35,507 nucleotides of DNA from a virus. The notes under the pieces were generated by a model. It had not been told where the DNA came from. It made no database searches and was given only the letters and a program-made list of their open reading frames with translations. Positions 17,637 to 24,715 of the stretch are shown here, piece after piece. Numbering within the stretch: the first letter of the stretch is position 1; the number at the start of each line of letters is the position of its first letter. The stretch spans positions 1 through 35,507 of IMG/VR virus record IMGVR_UViG_3300007617_000006; one strand, 5' to 3'. A program made the position numbers and the translations under genes.

Positions 17637-18438
17637 TAATTATTTTGTGAGTGTTATCGCAATATGGAAAATCTGCTGATTGTCCACAAATGCACTTCTT
17701 TTTGCAGAATGTTGTTTCAGGGTATACTGTTTGTACCCAACTAATTATCTCTTTTTCATCCGTCATGTGCGGATGCTTGTCTGGATTAAATAGCTCATAT
17801 GTTCCAGGAGCATGCTCTAGTTCCATGCAGAAGTTTGAATAAGCATACCTTGTACCAGATGTAATTTTTCTTACACCATGCTCCCAAGGGTGTGTTGCTC
17901 CATGTATTGCCATATCTCCTGGTCGCACATCTACCTCTAAGCAATCAAATGGGTCCCCAGGTCTATTTTTTACAGATCCGTCTTTTTCAAGATTTGGGTA
18001 AAATATTTGTCCGTCAGCGTAGTCTCCAAAATATGTAACTATTCCATGACTTAGTCTACAGCAAGTTGACCATCTATCTAATTGTGTTAGATTATGCTCC
18101 ATATTCATTCCTGGGCTATCTGCGTGTACAAACATGCCCTCATCACCTGGACGCATAACATTAACAAAAAGCTGTGGATGGATGTAGTGCTCTGGGTATA
18201 GGGCTAAAGAAATTCTATCCCATATAGGCTTTAATTCAAGCATCAAGGGTCCTGTTTTATTTTTGTACCAATCAATTGCCTGGTCTTCAAATTTAAATGC
18301 ATCCTGGTTATTAGCAAATTTAGATTCATACTCTTTCATGATTGACATTATTTGGTTATTTTCTTCTTCTGTTACAAAGTTACGCCAAATCCAAACTTGA
18401 TCCGCCACTTGCTCAAAATTCTTGTTGTCAGTAAACAT
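17608..18438 (-). CDS. 2OG/Fe(II) oxygenase with C-terminal CDGSH-like iron-sulfur motif
   Basis: Two hundred seventy-six residues. Core: H105-x-D107 (FVHADSPG), H187 (PWEHGVRKI) and R197 (GTRYAYSNF). Residues 249-264 read C-I-C-G-Q-S-A-D-F-P-Y-C-D-N-T-H, which keeps the CDGSH spacing exactly: C-x-C, nine residues to the third Cys, four to His, plus the conserved Ser and Pro. CDGSH domains carry a 2Fe-2S cluster. The fusion could supply electrons or sense redox state for the oxygenase; that is inference. Starts directly at the end of the upstream small gene. Confidence 0.8.
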   Translation of the reverse strand: MFTDNKNFEQVADQVWIWRNFVTEEENNQIMSIMKEYESKFANNQDAFKFEDQAIDWYKNKTGPLMLELKPIWDRISLALYPEHYIHPQLFVNVMRPGDEGMFVHADSPGMNMEHNLTQLDRWSTCCRLSHGIVTYFGDYADGQIFYPNLEKDGSVKNRPGDPFDCLEVDVRPGDMAIHGATHPWEHGVRKITSGTRYAYSNFCMELEHAPGTYELFNPDKHPHMTDEKEIISWVQTVYPETTFCKKKCICGQSADFPYCDNTHKIINAKNAGINK

Positions 18439-18593
18439 TATTTTTTCCTAACTATACGTTTAAAAAATCCTTTTATTTTATTAAGATTTTTTTGAAGGTC
18501 TTTTTCAGCTTTTCCACTAGGTGTATCACCATAGCCAGGTGAAGAAAAGTAAGGGCTATGCATTGCTTTTGAAAAGTGATCTCTAGGGGACAT
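18438..18593 (-). CDS. Small basic phage protein
   Basis: Fifty-one residues from ATG 18593 (MSPRDHFSKAMHSPYFSSPG), with a basic C-terminus (KIKGFFKRIVRKK). No ribosome-binding site; ATG lies about three bases from the predicted +1 of the promoter at 18603. Function unknown. Confidence 0.5.
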   Translation of the reverse strand: MSPRDHFSKAMHSPYFSSPGYGDTPSGKAEKDLQKNLNKIKGFFKRIVRKK

Positions 18594-18602
18594 AATAATA
18601 TA

Positions 18603-18611
18603 ATTATACCA
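18603..18611 (-). promoter_or_regulatory. Extended -10 promoter (near-leaderless)
   Basis: Minus strand TG-G-TATAAT; predicted +1 near 18596, ATG at 18593. Confidence 0.55.
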
Positions 18612-18621
18612 CTTAAATAAT

Positions 18622-18657
18622 AAAGCCCCATTCAGAGGCGGATCCGAATGAGGCTTT
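18622..18657 (-). terminator. Terminator of a short transcript
   Basis: Minus-strand RNA stem AAAGCCTCATTC/GAATGGGGCTTT, 12 bp with one U-G pair (the plus strand would have a C-A mismatch), followed by ATTATTT. Confidence 0.7.
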
Positions 18658-18686
18658 ATATACTGGGAGCAAAACTCAACCAATAC
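18622..18686 (-). ncRNA. Candidate small RNA or attenuated leader
   Basis: A near-consensus promoter (18693-18721) would start RNA near 18686, and a strong terminator ends it about 65 bases later, with no open frame between. Confidence 0.4.
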
Positions 18687-18692
18687 TTTAAA

Positions 18693-18721
18693 AGTATAAA
18701 GTATTATCCAAATAATGTCAA
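18693..18721 (-). promoter_or_regulatory. Near-consensus sigma70 promoter
   Basis: Minus strand TTGACA (18716-18721), 17-base spacer, TATACT (18693-18698). The -35 overlaps the stop of the upstream gene. Confidence 0.75.
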
Positions 18722-18906
18722 GGAACTAATACGCCTTTTTCTACAAGAAGGTCATACATGTTTCCCATTTGCCACTGCAAGAATGGCTGGTTCTTAATAA
18801 TTTGCTGCTCAACATCTGCAATATCTGCCCCTGAAGAAACTCCAGCAAATCTTGTATCATTATTTAGTTTTTCAAGCATTAGTAGTACTACTTTTTCTTT
18901 TTCCAT
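18718..18906 (-). CDS. Small phage protein, unknown function
   Basis: Sixty-two residues from ATG 18906 (MEKEKVVLLMLEKLNNDTRF). GNMYDLLVEKGVLVP resembles the MYDLLTLI segment of its upstream neighbour, so the pair may be related. GGAAGAAT precedes the start. No family recognised. Confidence 0.55.
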   Translation of the reverse strand: MEKEKVVLLMLEKLNNDTRFAGVSSGADIADVEQQIIKNQPFLQWQMGNMYDLLVEKGVLVP

Positions 18907-18907
18907 T

Positions 18908-19120
18908 TTATTCTTCCTCACCTGGTGTAAATGAAGGCGCTGGTCCCAAAAGGTAACCCGCCTCATGATATTCTATCATTTTTTGAGTATCTTCACTACC
19001 TACAATTTTATTTGAAATTAAGGTAAGAAGGTCGTACATTCTATGAAGCATAATATAATTAACCATAGGTAAATTATCTTCAAGATTATTTGAAACTTCT
19101 TTATTCAGGTCTTCCTGCAT
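18908..19120 (-). CDS. Small helical acidic phage protein
   Basis: Seventy residues (MQEDLNKEVSNNLEDNLPMV ... HRMYDLLTLISNKIVG). Overlaps the upstream gene by 20 bases with only a weak ribosome-binding site; a downstream ATG (MVNYIMLHRM) is possible. Function unknown. Confidence 0.5.
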   Translation of the reverse strand: MQEDLNKEVSNNLEDNLPMVNYIMLHRMYDLLTLISNKIVGSEDTQKMIEYHEAGYLLGPAPSFTPGEEE

Positions 19121-19208
19121 CTAACCAAAAAGCCTCTCTGCCCATAGAGTCGGTAATTGGGATATTGATCGACTCTCTATTACACTCACAGTATTCTTTA
19201 TTACACAC
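19101..19208 (-). CDS. Tiny Cys-containing protein (GTG start)
   Basis: Thirty-five residues: MCNKEYCECNRESINIPITD, then SMGREAFWLDAGRPE. Three Cys near the N-terminus. GTG overlaps the upstream stop and has GAGGA eight bases before it. Function unknown. Confidence 0.45.
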   Translation of the reverse strand: MCNKEYCECNRESINIPITDSMGREAFWLDAGRPE

Positions 19209-19416
19209 TTCTATTTTCCTCAACCAGCTTTACTATTTTTTGATATGTTGCAGACCCCATATCCTTTCTGTATTCACACTCTAGGCAATATAGAGATATG
19301 TTATCTGCTAAATCTTGATTACAAAAAAGAATGGATTGGTCTACTGGGCATAAAAGCTTTTCAACCAATCCTTCTTCTGACATGGAGATGTAAGTTGATA
19401 CATATTGTATCCTCAT
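19201..19416 (-). CDS. Small zinc-ribbon protein
   Basis: Seventy-one residues. LLCPVDQSILFCNQDL and LYCLECEYRKDMG place Cys pairs around a NISLYC strand, as in phage zinc-ribbon proteins that carry a CP-x-D/x-C...NISLYC-x-x-C pattern. AAAGGAG five bases before ATG. Function unknown. Confidence 0.6.
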   Translation of the reverse strand: MRIQYVSTYISMSEEGLVEKLLCPVDQSILFCNQDLADNISLYCLECEYRKDMGSATYQKIVKLVEENRSV

Positions 19417-19426
19417 CCCATCTCCT

Positions 19427-19969
19427 TTACTTTGTCGGAAATTTTAAGAAAAATTCCTTAGCTCTTGGGGTCATGCCCTTCCAAGCTGACCAATCACTGC
19501 CGCCATCGGTCATATAGTACGTTATCTCTGCGTTTGTTACTGGGTCGAATAACTCTTTGTTACTCTGTAGATCAAATTTCTCAAGTCTGTCAGGACCAAG
19601 ATTTCCAATCATATTTATCTGAAATAATCCGTAAGAATTATCTCCTGTTTTTCTGTCCCCGTTATATGCAAGCGGTCTTCCATTAGATTCACGCTTTGCT
19701 ATGGACCAAGCTTTTTTAAGACCTAGTCCTTCGAATCCTACAGTCTCCAGAAGTGTTAACAACTCTTGATCTGTAAGCATCTCAGATGGTTTGTAAATTT
19801 CTTTACTAAAGCTATCTAAGACTTCTTGCTTTAATTGGGCTTCAGTTTTCACTAAAGGTTCTACTACAGTTACAGCGTTTGCTGTGTTTCCAAACAAAAA
19901 TAACATTGTTACTGCTATTATCGTCCAGTCACGAACTAAATCGCTAAACTGTTGCTTTATATTCTCCAT
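19427..19969 (-). CDS. Secreted lysozyme/transglycosylase-like endolysin
   Basis: One hundred eighty residues from ATG 19969, chosen because AGGAGG is eight bases away; an ATG two codons earlier is too close. Residues 16-32 are hydrophobic and end TANA-V, a likely signal peptide. The SLT-type domain has E94 (AKRESNGRP) as probable catalytic Glu, then DNSYGLFQINMIGNLG and a FDPVTNAEITYYM segment followed by DWSAW, as in lytic transglycosylases. It would cut peptidoglycan, for lysis or at infection. Confidence 0.75.
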   Translation of the reverse strand: MENIKQQFSDLVRDWTIIAVTMLFLFGNTANAVTVVEPLVKTEAQLKQEVLDSFSKEIYKPSEMLTDQELLTLLETVGFEGLGLKKAWSIAKRESNGRPLAYNGDRKTGDNSYGLFQINMIGNLGPDRLEKFDLQSNKELFDPVTNAEITYYMTDGGSDWSAWKGMTPRAKEFFLKFPTK

Positions 19970-20002
19970 TGGCATTTCCTCCTATAGAGATAACGAGATA
20001 CA

Positions 20003-20032
20003 ATCATAACATTAATAGATAAACCATGTCAA
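20003..20032 (-). promoter_or_regulatory. Sigma70 promoter for the lysin operon
   Basis: Minus strand TTGACA (20027-20032), 18-base spacer, TG-T-TATGAT (20003-20008); start near 19996. Confidence 0.65.
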
Positions 20033-20090
20033 CTTAGTTAACTGAAACAATATCTCATATATTGATATTTCTAAAAATATTTTTCACCCC

Positions 20091-20119
20091 TAGACCGCTA
20101 AATAAAAGTTTGATACACT
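20091..20119 (+). promoter_or_regulatory. Promoter for the ribonucleotide reductase gene
   Basis: TAGACC (20091-20096), 17-base spacer, TG-A-TACACT (20114-20119); start near 20126. The leader has a CCGC/GCGG stem. Confidence 0.55.
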
Positions 20120-20171
20120 AGGACTTCATCTAAAAATTACACCGCAAGGCGGAGAAAAGGTCGTATGATAA

Positions 20172-22106
20172 ATGTCACAAAATATTGAAAATCCTTATGA
20201 GAACTTTATTGCTTTATCCAGATATGCAAAATGGGTAGAGGCAGAAGGTCGCAGAGAAACATGGGGAGAAACAGTAGATAGATACTTTAACTTCATGACT
20301 AATCATCTTAAGGTAAATCATAATTATATTCCAAATGAAAAGCTAGTTGCGGAATTAAAAGAGTTTGTGTTTGAACGAAACGTTATGCCGTCTATGAGAT
20401 CAGTAATGACATCAGGAGCTGCTCTGGAAAGAGATAATGTTGCTGGATATAACTGCGCTTTCTTACCAGTTGACTCCCCTCGATCATTTGATGAGACAAT
20501 GTATGTTCTTATGTGCGGAACTGGAGTTGGATTCTCTGTTGAATACAAGTATATAAATAAGCTTCCTCCAGTCCCAGAAAAACTTGAAAAGTCAGATACT
20601 GTTATTGTTGTTGAAGATTCAAAACAAGGATGGGCAAAAGCTTATCGTGAACTACTTGCTTTACTTTGGACAGGACACATTCCAGCAATTGATGTCTCAA
20701 AAGTTAGACCTTCAGGAGCACGTTTAAAGACAATGGGAGGAAGATCCTCTGGTCCGCAACCACTAGTAAATCTTTTTGATTTTACAATTGCTAAATTTAA
20801 AAATGCTACAGGAAGAAATCTTAAGCCAATTGAATGCCATGACATTATGTGCAAGATTGGCGAAGTTGTAGTTGTCGGCGGAGTACGTAGATCAGCAATG
20901 ATTTCTCTTTCTAATATTAATGACATTGAAATGGCACAAGCTAAATCAGGAAATTGGTGGGAGCAAAGCCCACAACGTGCACTATCAAATAACTCTGTTG
21001 CTTATTCACGCAAACCAGAGATGGAGCAGTTTATTGCAGAATGGAAATCTTTGTATGACTCAAAATCTGGAGAACGAGGTATATACAATGTGGCCGCAGC
21101 TCAAGCCCAAGCAGCCAAGTTTGGAAGAAGAGATCCAGATATACACTACGGAACTAACCCATGCTCAGAAATTATTCTACGTCCTTATCAGTTTTGTAAC
21201 CTTTCAGAAGTCGTATTACGTGAAAATGATACAAAGAAAGATATTCAGCGCAAAGTTGAACTTGCTACAATTCTTGGAACGTGGCAATCAACTTTAACTG
21301 ATTTTAAATACCTACGTAAAATTTGGAAAGATAACACAGAGGAAGAACGCCTCCTTGGAGTTTCTTTAACTGGTCAGTTTGGTCATAAATTTATGTCGGG
21401 TAAAGAAGACCTAATTTCGCTTGAAGCATTTCTTATGACTCTGCGTGAAAAAGCAAGAGAAGTGAACAGAGAAGAATCTGGAAAAATTGGTATTCCAGAA
21501 TCTGCAGCAATTACTTGTGTTAAGCCTTCTGGAACTGTTTCTCAACTTGTTGGGGTATCTTCAGGTATGCATCCGTGGCATTCTCCATATTATATTCGTA
21601 CAGTACGTGGATCAAAGGGAGATCCAATCTCTACATTTTTAAAAGAAGTTGGAATCCCAGTAGAAGATGATGTGATGAAGCCAAACGACACATATGTATT
21701 TTCATTTCCAGTCAAAGCGCCAGAAGCTGCAATTGTTAGAAATGATTTAACTGCAATTGATCATTTAAATATTTGGCTAGTATATCAACGTGCATGGTGT
21801 GAGCATAAGCCATCAATCACTGTTTCTGTAAAAGAAGATGAATGGATGGAAGTGGGCGCTTGGGTATATAAGAATTTTGATGAGGTGTCTGGAATATCTT
21901 TCTTGCCACACTCAGAACATTCTTATAAGCAGGCTCCATACCAAGAGGTTTCTAAAGAAGAATACGAAAGGCTTGTTTCAAAAATGCCTAAAAATATTCG
22001 TTGGGAAGATTTATCTTTTTATGAGACAGAAGATGGAACATCACCCTCTGCCACCCTTGCCTGCAGTTCTGACGGTAATTGCGAACTTGTAGATATTTCA
22101 GCATAG
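20172..22106 (+). CDS. nrdJ: Adenosylcobalamin-dependent ribonucleotide reductase (class II)
   Basis: Six hundred forty-four residues, shorter than the 739-residue Lactobacillus leichmannii enzyme but of the same monomeric type. NPCSEI places the thiyl-radical Cys at C331; C342 lies 11 residues later, as C419 follows C408 in L. leichmannii, and C95 (GYNCAFL) completes the redox pair. C-terminal C631/C637 are the reductant-shuttling cysteines. It converts ribonucleotides to deoxyribonucleotides for phage replication, using host-derived coenzyme B12. No intein. The start is the first in-frame ATG; AAAAGG lies 12 bases away. Confidence 0.93.
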   Translation: MSQNIENPYENFIALSRYAKWVEAEGRRETWGETVDRYFNFMTNHLKVNHNYIPNEKLVAELKEFVFERNVMPSMRSVMTSGAALERDNVAGYNCAFLPVDSPRSFDETMYVLMCGTGVGFSVEYKYINKLPPVPEKLEKSDTVIVVEDSKQGWAKAYRELLALLWTGHIPAIDVSKVRPSGARLKTMGGRSSGPQPLVNLFDFTIAKFKNATGRNLKPIECHDIMCKIGEVVVVGGVRRSAMISLSNINDIEMAQAKSGNWWEQSPQRALSNNSVAYSRKPEMEQFIAEWKSLYDSKSGERGIYNVAAAQAQAAKFGRRDPDIHYGTNPCSEIILRPYQFCNLSEVVLRENDTKKDIQRKVELATILGTWQSTLTDFKYLRKIWKDNTEEERLLGVSLTGQFGHKFMSGKEDLISLEAFLMTLREKAREVNREESGKIGIPESAAITCVKPSGTVSQLVGVSSGMHPWHSPYYIRTVRGSKGDPISTFLKEVGIPVEDDVMKPNDTYVFSFPVKAPEAAIVRNDLTAIDHLNIWLVYQRAWCEHKPSITVSVKEDEWMEVGAWVYKNFDEVSGISFLPHSEHSYKQAPYQEVSKEEYERLVSKMPKNIRWEDLSFYETEDGTSPSATLACSSDGNCELVDISA

Positions 22107-22175
22107 TGGTAGAATTATAGTATTCGGCCACAGCCGAAAATTCCAAGGGCAAATTGCCCACAAGGAGATAACAAA
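22107..22175 (+). other. Intergenic hairpins before the holin-like gene
   Basis: TTCGGC-CACA-GCCGAA and GGGCAAATTGCCC follow the reductase gene; no T-run. AAGGAGAT then leads the next gene. Confidence 0.4.
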
Positions 22176-22415
22176 ATGGCTAAATTTGCAAAAGCAGATT
22201 TAAATAAAGATGGGAAAGTAACTATGCAAGAACAGATCCTAGCAGCATTGGCAAGCTACGGAAGAGCATTTCTTTCAGCAGCACTAGCCTTATACATGAC
22301 AGGTAATACAAATCCTAAAGATTTACTACTTGGCGGAATTGCAGCGATAGCGCCCGTAATCCTAAAGGCATTAAATCCAAATGACAAGAATTTTGGATTT
22401 ACCAACAAGGCCTAA
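22176..22415 (+). CDS. Holin-like membrane protein with an EF-hand loop
   Basis: Seventy-nine residues. Residues 8-19 (DLNKDGKVTMQE) are a canonical 12-residue EF-hand calcium loop (D8, N10, D12, E19). Then come two hydrophobic segments, about 31-42 (AFLSAALALYM) and 50-65 (LLLGGIAAIAPVILKAL). The C-terminal part resembles r1t-type phage holins, which form pores for lysin release. The soluble EF-hand is unusual. Strong AAGGAGAT before ATG. Confidence 0.55.
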   Translation: MAKFAKADLNKDGKVTMQEQILAALASYGRAFLSAALALYMTGNTNPKDLLLGGIAAIAPVILKALNPNDKNFGFTNKA

Positions 22416-22422
22416 ATTATAG

Positions 22423-22450
22423 TTGATTAGGAACGTCCTTATGCTAAAAT
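22423..22450 (+). promoter_or_regulatory. Promoter embedded in a terminator
   Basis: TTGATT (22423-22428), 16-base spacer, TG-C-TAAAAT (22445-22450). The -10 box forms the hairpin loop of the overlapping terminator. Confidence 0.6.
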
Positions 22451-22466
22451 TGGCATAAGGGCTTTT
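22437..22466 (+). terminator. Rho-independent terminator after the holin-like gene
   Basis: CCTTATGC/GCATAAGG stem, 8-base loop TAAAATTG, then GCTTTT. Confidence 0.7.
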
Positions 22467-22483
22467 CTAATTTAGGGGTAAAT

Positions 22484-22828
22484 GTGGCAGCGCAAAAAAA
22501 CTTTGAAGTTGATCAAAATACTACTTTCACATTTGAAGTACAGTATTTGGATGAAGACCAGACTCCAATTCAGTTAAATCACCACACAGCTAAACTACAA
22601 GTTAGAGACACCCAGGGCGGGAAAAAGCTTGCATTTACTTTAACAGAAGTTGATGGCATTGTAATAAGCCCAACAGAAGGAAAGTTAAAGATTTCTATTT
22701 CAGCAGATAGAACAAATAAAATGTTTTATCCAAAATCTGCATATGATCTTGTTTTAATTGACCCAAGCGTTAACAAAACAAGACTGCTAGAAGGGTATAT
22801 GACCTTAAGTAGGTCAGTGACAGTATAA
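22484..22828 (+). CDS. Phage tail/baseplate beta-sandwich protein
   Basis: One hundred fourteen residues from GTG 22484 with AGGGG seven bases upstream. Pattern F-E-V-x-Y-L-D-E-D-Q-T-P-I-x-L ... A-K-L-Q-V-R-D ... YDLVLIDPS ... LLEGYMTLSRSVTV is that of a small phage structural beta-sandwich (LtfC/BppU-N-like). First gene of the fibre operon; stop overlaps the next ATG (TAATG). Confidence 0.55.
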   Translation: MAAQKNFEVDQNTTFTFEVQYLDEDQTPIQLNHHTAKLQVRDTQGGKKLAFTLTEVDGIVISPTEGKLKISISADRTNKMFYPKSAYDLVLIDPSVNKTRLLEGYMTLSRSVTV

Positions 22829-23265
22829 TGGCAACACGTTTAATAGTAACCGAAAATAAGCCCCTTGTTGTAGTTAGAGCAAGCGGAGCCCCAGGCAGAA
22901 CAATCATAAGCGGAGAGGGAAATCCAGCAAATACGCTAGGAGTTCCTGGAGATTTTTATTTTGACACAGACACAACAAGATTCTGGGGTCCAAAGAATGA
23001 CCAAACAAATAGCTGGGATATAAATAGTAGTTTTATCCTAGACAAGCAAATTTCTTTAACTTATAGCTGGGAAATGGCACAAATCACTGGACCAGTTCAG
23101 GGAATATACTCCGTATTAATTAACCACAACCTTGGGTTCCACCCCAATGTTACAGTTAAGTCAAGCGCTGGGGATATCCTAGAAACAGGAATAGACTATA
23201 ATAGTATTAATCAAATAACACTGACTATGGCGCAACCGTTTTCAGGGACAGCACATCTGTCATAA
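22828..23265 (+). CDS. Phage tail fibre-associated protein
   Basis: One hundred forty-five residues. PGDFYFDTDTTRFWGPKNDQ is the short GD-x-Y-F-x-x-x-x-x-x-F/Y motif shared by the neighbouring fibre genes; INHNLGFHPNVTVKSSAGD resembles a tail tip-type beta domain (the NHNLG/HNLGT motif recurs in the next protein). Probable virion structural protein. Confidence 0.55.
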   Translation: MATRLIVTENKPLVVVRASGAPGRTIISGEGNPANTLGVPGDFYFDTDTTRFWGPKNDQTNSWDINSSFILDKQISLTYSWEMAQITGPVQGIYSVLINHNLGFHPNVTVKSSAGDILETGIDYNSINQITLTMAQPFSGTAHLS

Positions 23266-23277
23266 GGGAGAAAGAAA

Positions 23278-24249
23278 ATGGCAAAAAAGTTTTTAGTTAG
23301 TATTGACCTCAACAAGAATGAGTTGCTCAATGCTAGAATTCAAAATTTAGGGTATGCCCCTTCATCACCAGTCGCTGGTCAAATATACTTTGATACTGGC
23401 ACACATGTATTGTACTTCTACAATGGAACAGAGTGGACACCTACCTCTGGATCACAAGAGGTAATTCAAGATTTAATTGGCTCTACAGTTGTTGGCGGAA
23501 CAGGATTAACTGCAACATATAGCGATGTAGCAGGAACACACACAATAAAATTAAATGATACCGCAGTAACAGCTGGAACATACGGTTCAATTACAAAGGT
23601 ACCAACATTTACTGTTGATCAGCAAGGTCGTTTAACTGGAGCAAGTGAAGCTAATCTAGTTATCCCTCTAGATTCACAAACAACAGGCGACTATGTAGCA
23701 ACTATTGTTGGAACAGCAAATGAAGTTACAGTTTCACCAAATAGCGGACACAATGCTGCTGTAACTATTGGTCTACCAGATAACGTAGAAATTACTGGCA
23801 ACTTGCAAGTTGGCGGAAACTTAAATGTTATTGGAACTGTTAACTCTGTTAATACAACACAGATTAACATTGAAGATAATAAGGTAAAACTTAATAGTGG
23901 ATTTACTGGGGCACCTACAACTGACGCAGGAATTGTTGTAGAGCGTGGAACATCTCCAGATGCAGAAATTTTATGGAATGAAACATCAGATAAGTGGACG
24001 CTTACAAATGATGGAACAAACTATCACTCAATTGCAAGAAAGTACGCAGAAACTTTAGGCGCATCAGCAACATCTTATGCAATTACTCACAATCTTGGGA
24101 CTACAGATGTTACTGTTCAAATTTTTGAAGCAGCTTCGCCATTTAGCCAAGTCGAGGCAGACGTAAAAAGAACTAGCTCAAATGTTGTTACAGTAGATTT
24201 TGCAATTGCGCCAGCAGCTGGAGAATACAAAGTAGTAATTGTAGGATAA
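23278..24249 (+). CDS. Phage tail fibre protein
   Basis: Three hundred twenty-three residues. N-terminal SPVAGQIYFDTGTHVLYFYN with GTEWTP is a common fibre head motif; the middle is Thr/Gly-rich beta structure (GGTGLTATYSDVAGTHTIKL, NLQVGGNLNVIGTV); the C-terminal part has AITHNLGTTDVTVQIFEAAS, as in fibre tip domains. GGGAGAAAGAAA precedes ATG. Confidence 0.7.
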   Translation: MAKKFLVSIDLNKNELLNARIQNLGYAPSSPVAGQIYFDTGTHVLYFYNGTEWTPTSGSQEVIQDLIGSTVVGGTGLTATYSDVAGTHTIKLNDTAVTAGTYGSITKVPTFTVDQQGRLTGASEANLVIPLDSQTTGDYVATIVGTANEVTVSPNSGHNAAVTIGLPDNVEITGNLQVGGNLNVIGTVNSVNTTQINIEDNKVKLNSGFTGAPTTDAGIVVERGTSPDAEILWNETSDKWTLTNDGTNYHSIARKYAETLGASATSYAITHNLGTTDVTVQIFEAASPFSQVEADVKRTSSNVVTVDFAIAPAAGEYKVVIVG

Positions 24250-24252
24250 GAC

Positions 24253-24714
24253 ATGTCTCGCCAAATGAAGGTTGCTCTCAACTTACTTACAGTGGCATCA
24301 GACCCATCTAATGCTACGGCAGGTGATGTTTACTTTAACATATTAAGTAAAAATTTAAGAATATATAATGGTGAGGAATGGATTGAGCTAACACCACCGA
24401 GTACAGATCCAACACCATTTTATAGACATACTCACACATACGATGGTGATGTCCATAGCATTGATATACAAAATCCAATTACATTTGTTGATTATAATGA
24501 AATTGCATCTCCCGCAATCACATTACCTCAAGTAATTGGAGTAGATGGCGGCTCACCAGAATCTGTTACACAAGACCCTACTTGGGAAGCACTGACTTTG
24601 TTTGATGCTGGACAGCCAGACTCTTTGTATTGGCCAGATAATAATGATACAATAAATAATAGTGGAAATGCAGATACTACTTTTAGCAATACAGTAGATG
24701 CAGGAGGAGCATAA
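24253..24714 (+). CDS. Small tail fibre/accessory protein
   Basis: One hundred fifty-three residues. ATAGDVYFNILSKNLRIYNG plus EEWIEL is the same N-terminal module as the 23278 protein; the rest is an Asp/Asn-rich beta region ending in a Gly tail. Four bases separate it from the preceding gene. Probable structural role. Confidence 0.6.
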   Translation: MSRQMKVALNLLTVASDPSNATAGDVYFNILSKNLRIYNGEEWIELTPPSTDPTPFYRHTHTYDGDVHSIDIQNPITFVDYNEIASPAITLPQVIGVDGGSPESVTQDPTWEALTLFDAGQPDSLYWPDNNDTINNSGNADTTFSNTVDAGGA

Positions 24715-24715
24715 A

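Noticed and set aside
20324-21297. Frames on both strands inside the reductase gene
   Set aside because: The reductase frame has clear catalytic motifs throughout; the others are shadows.
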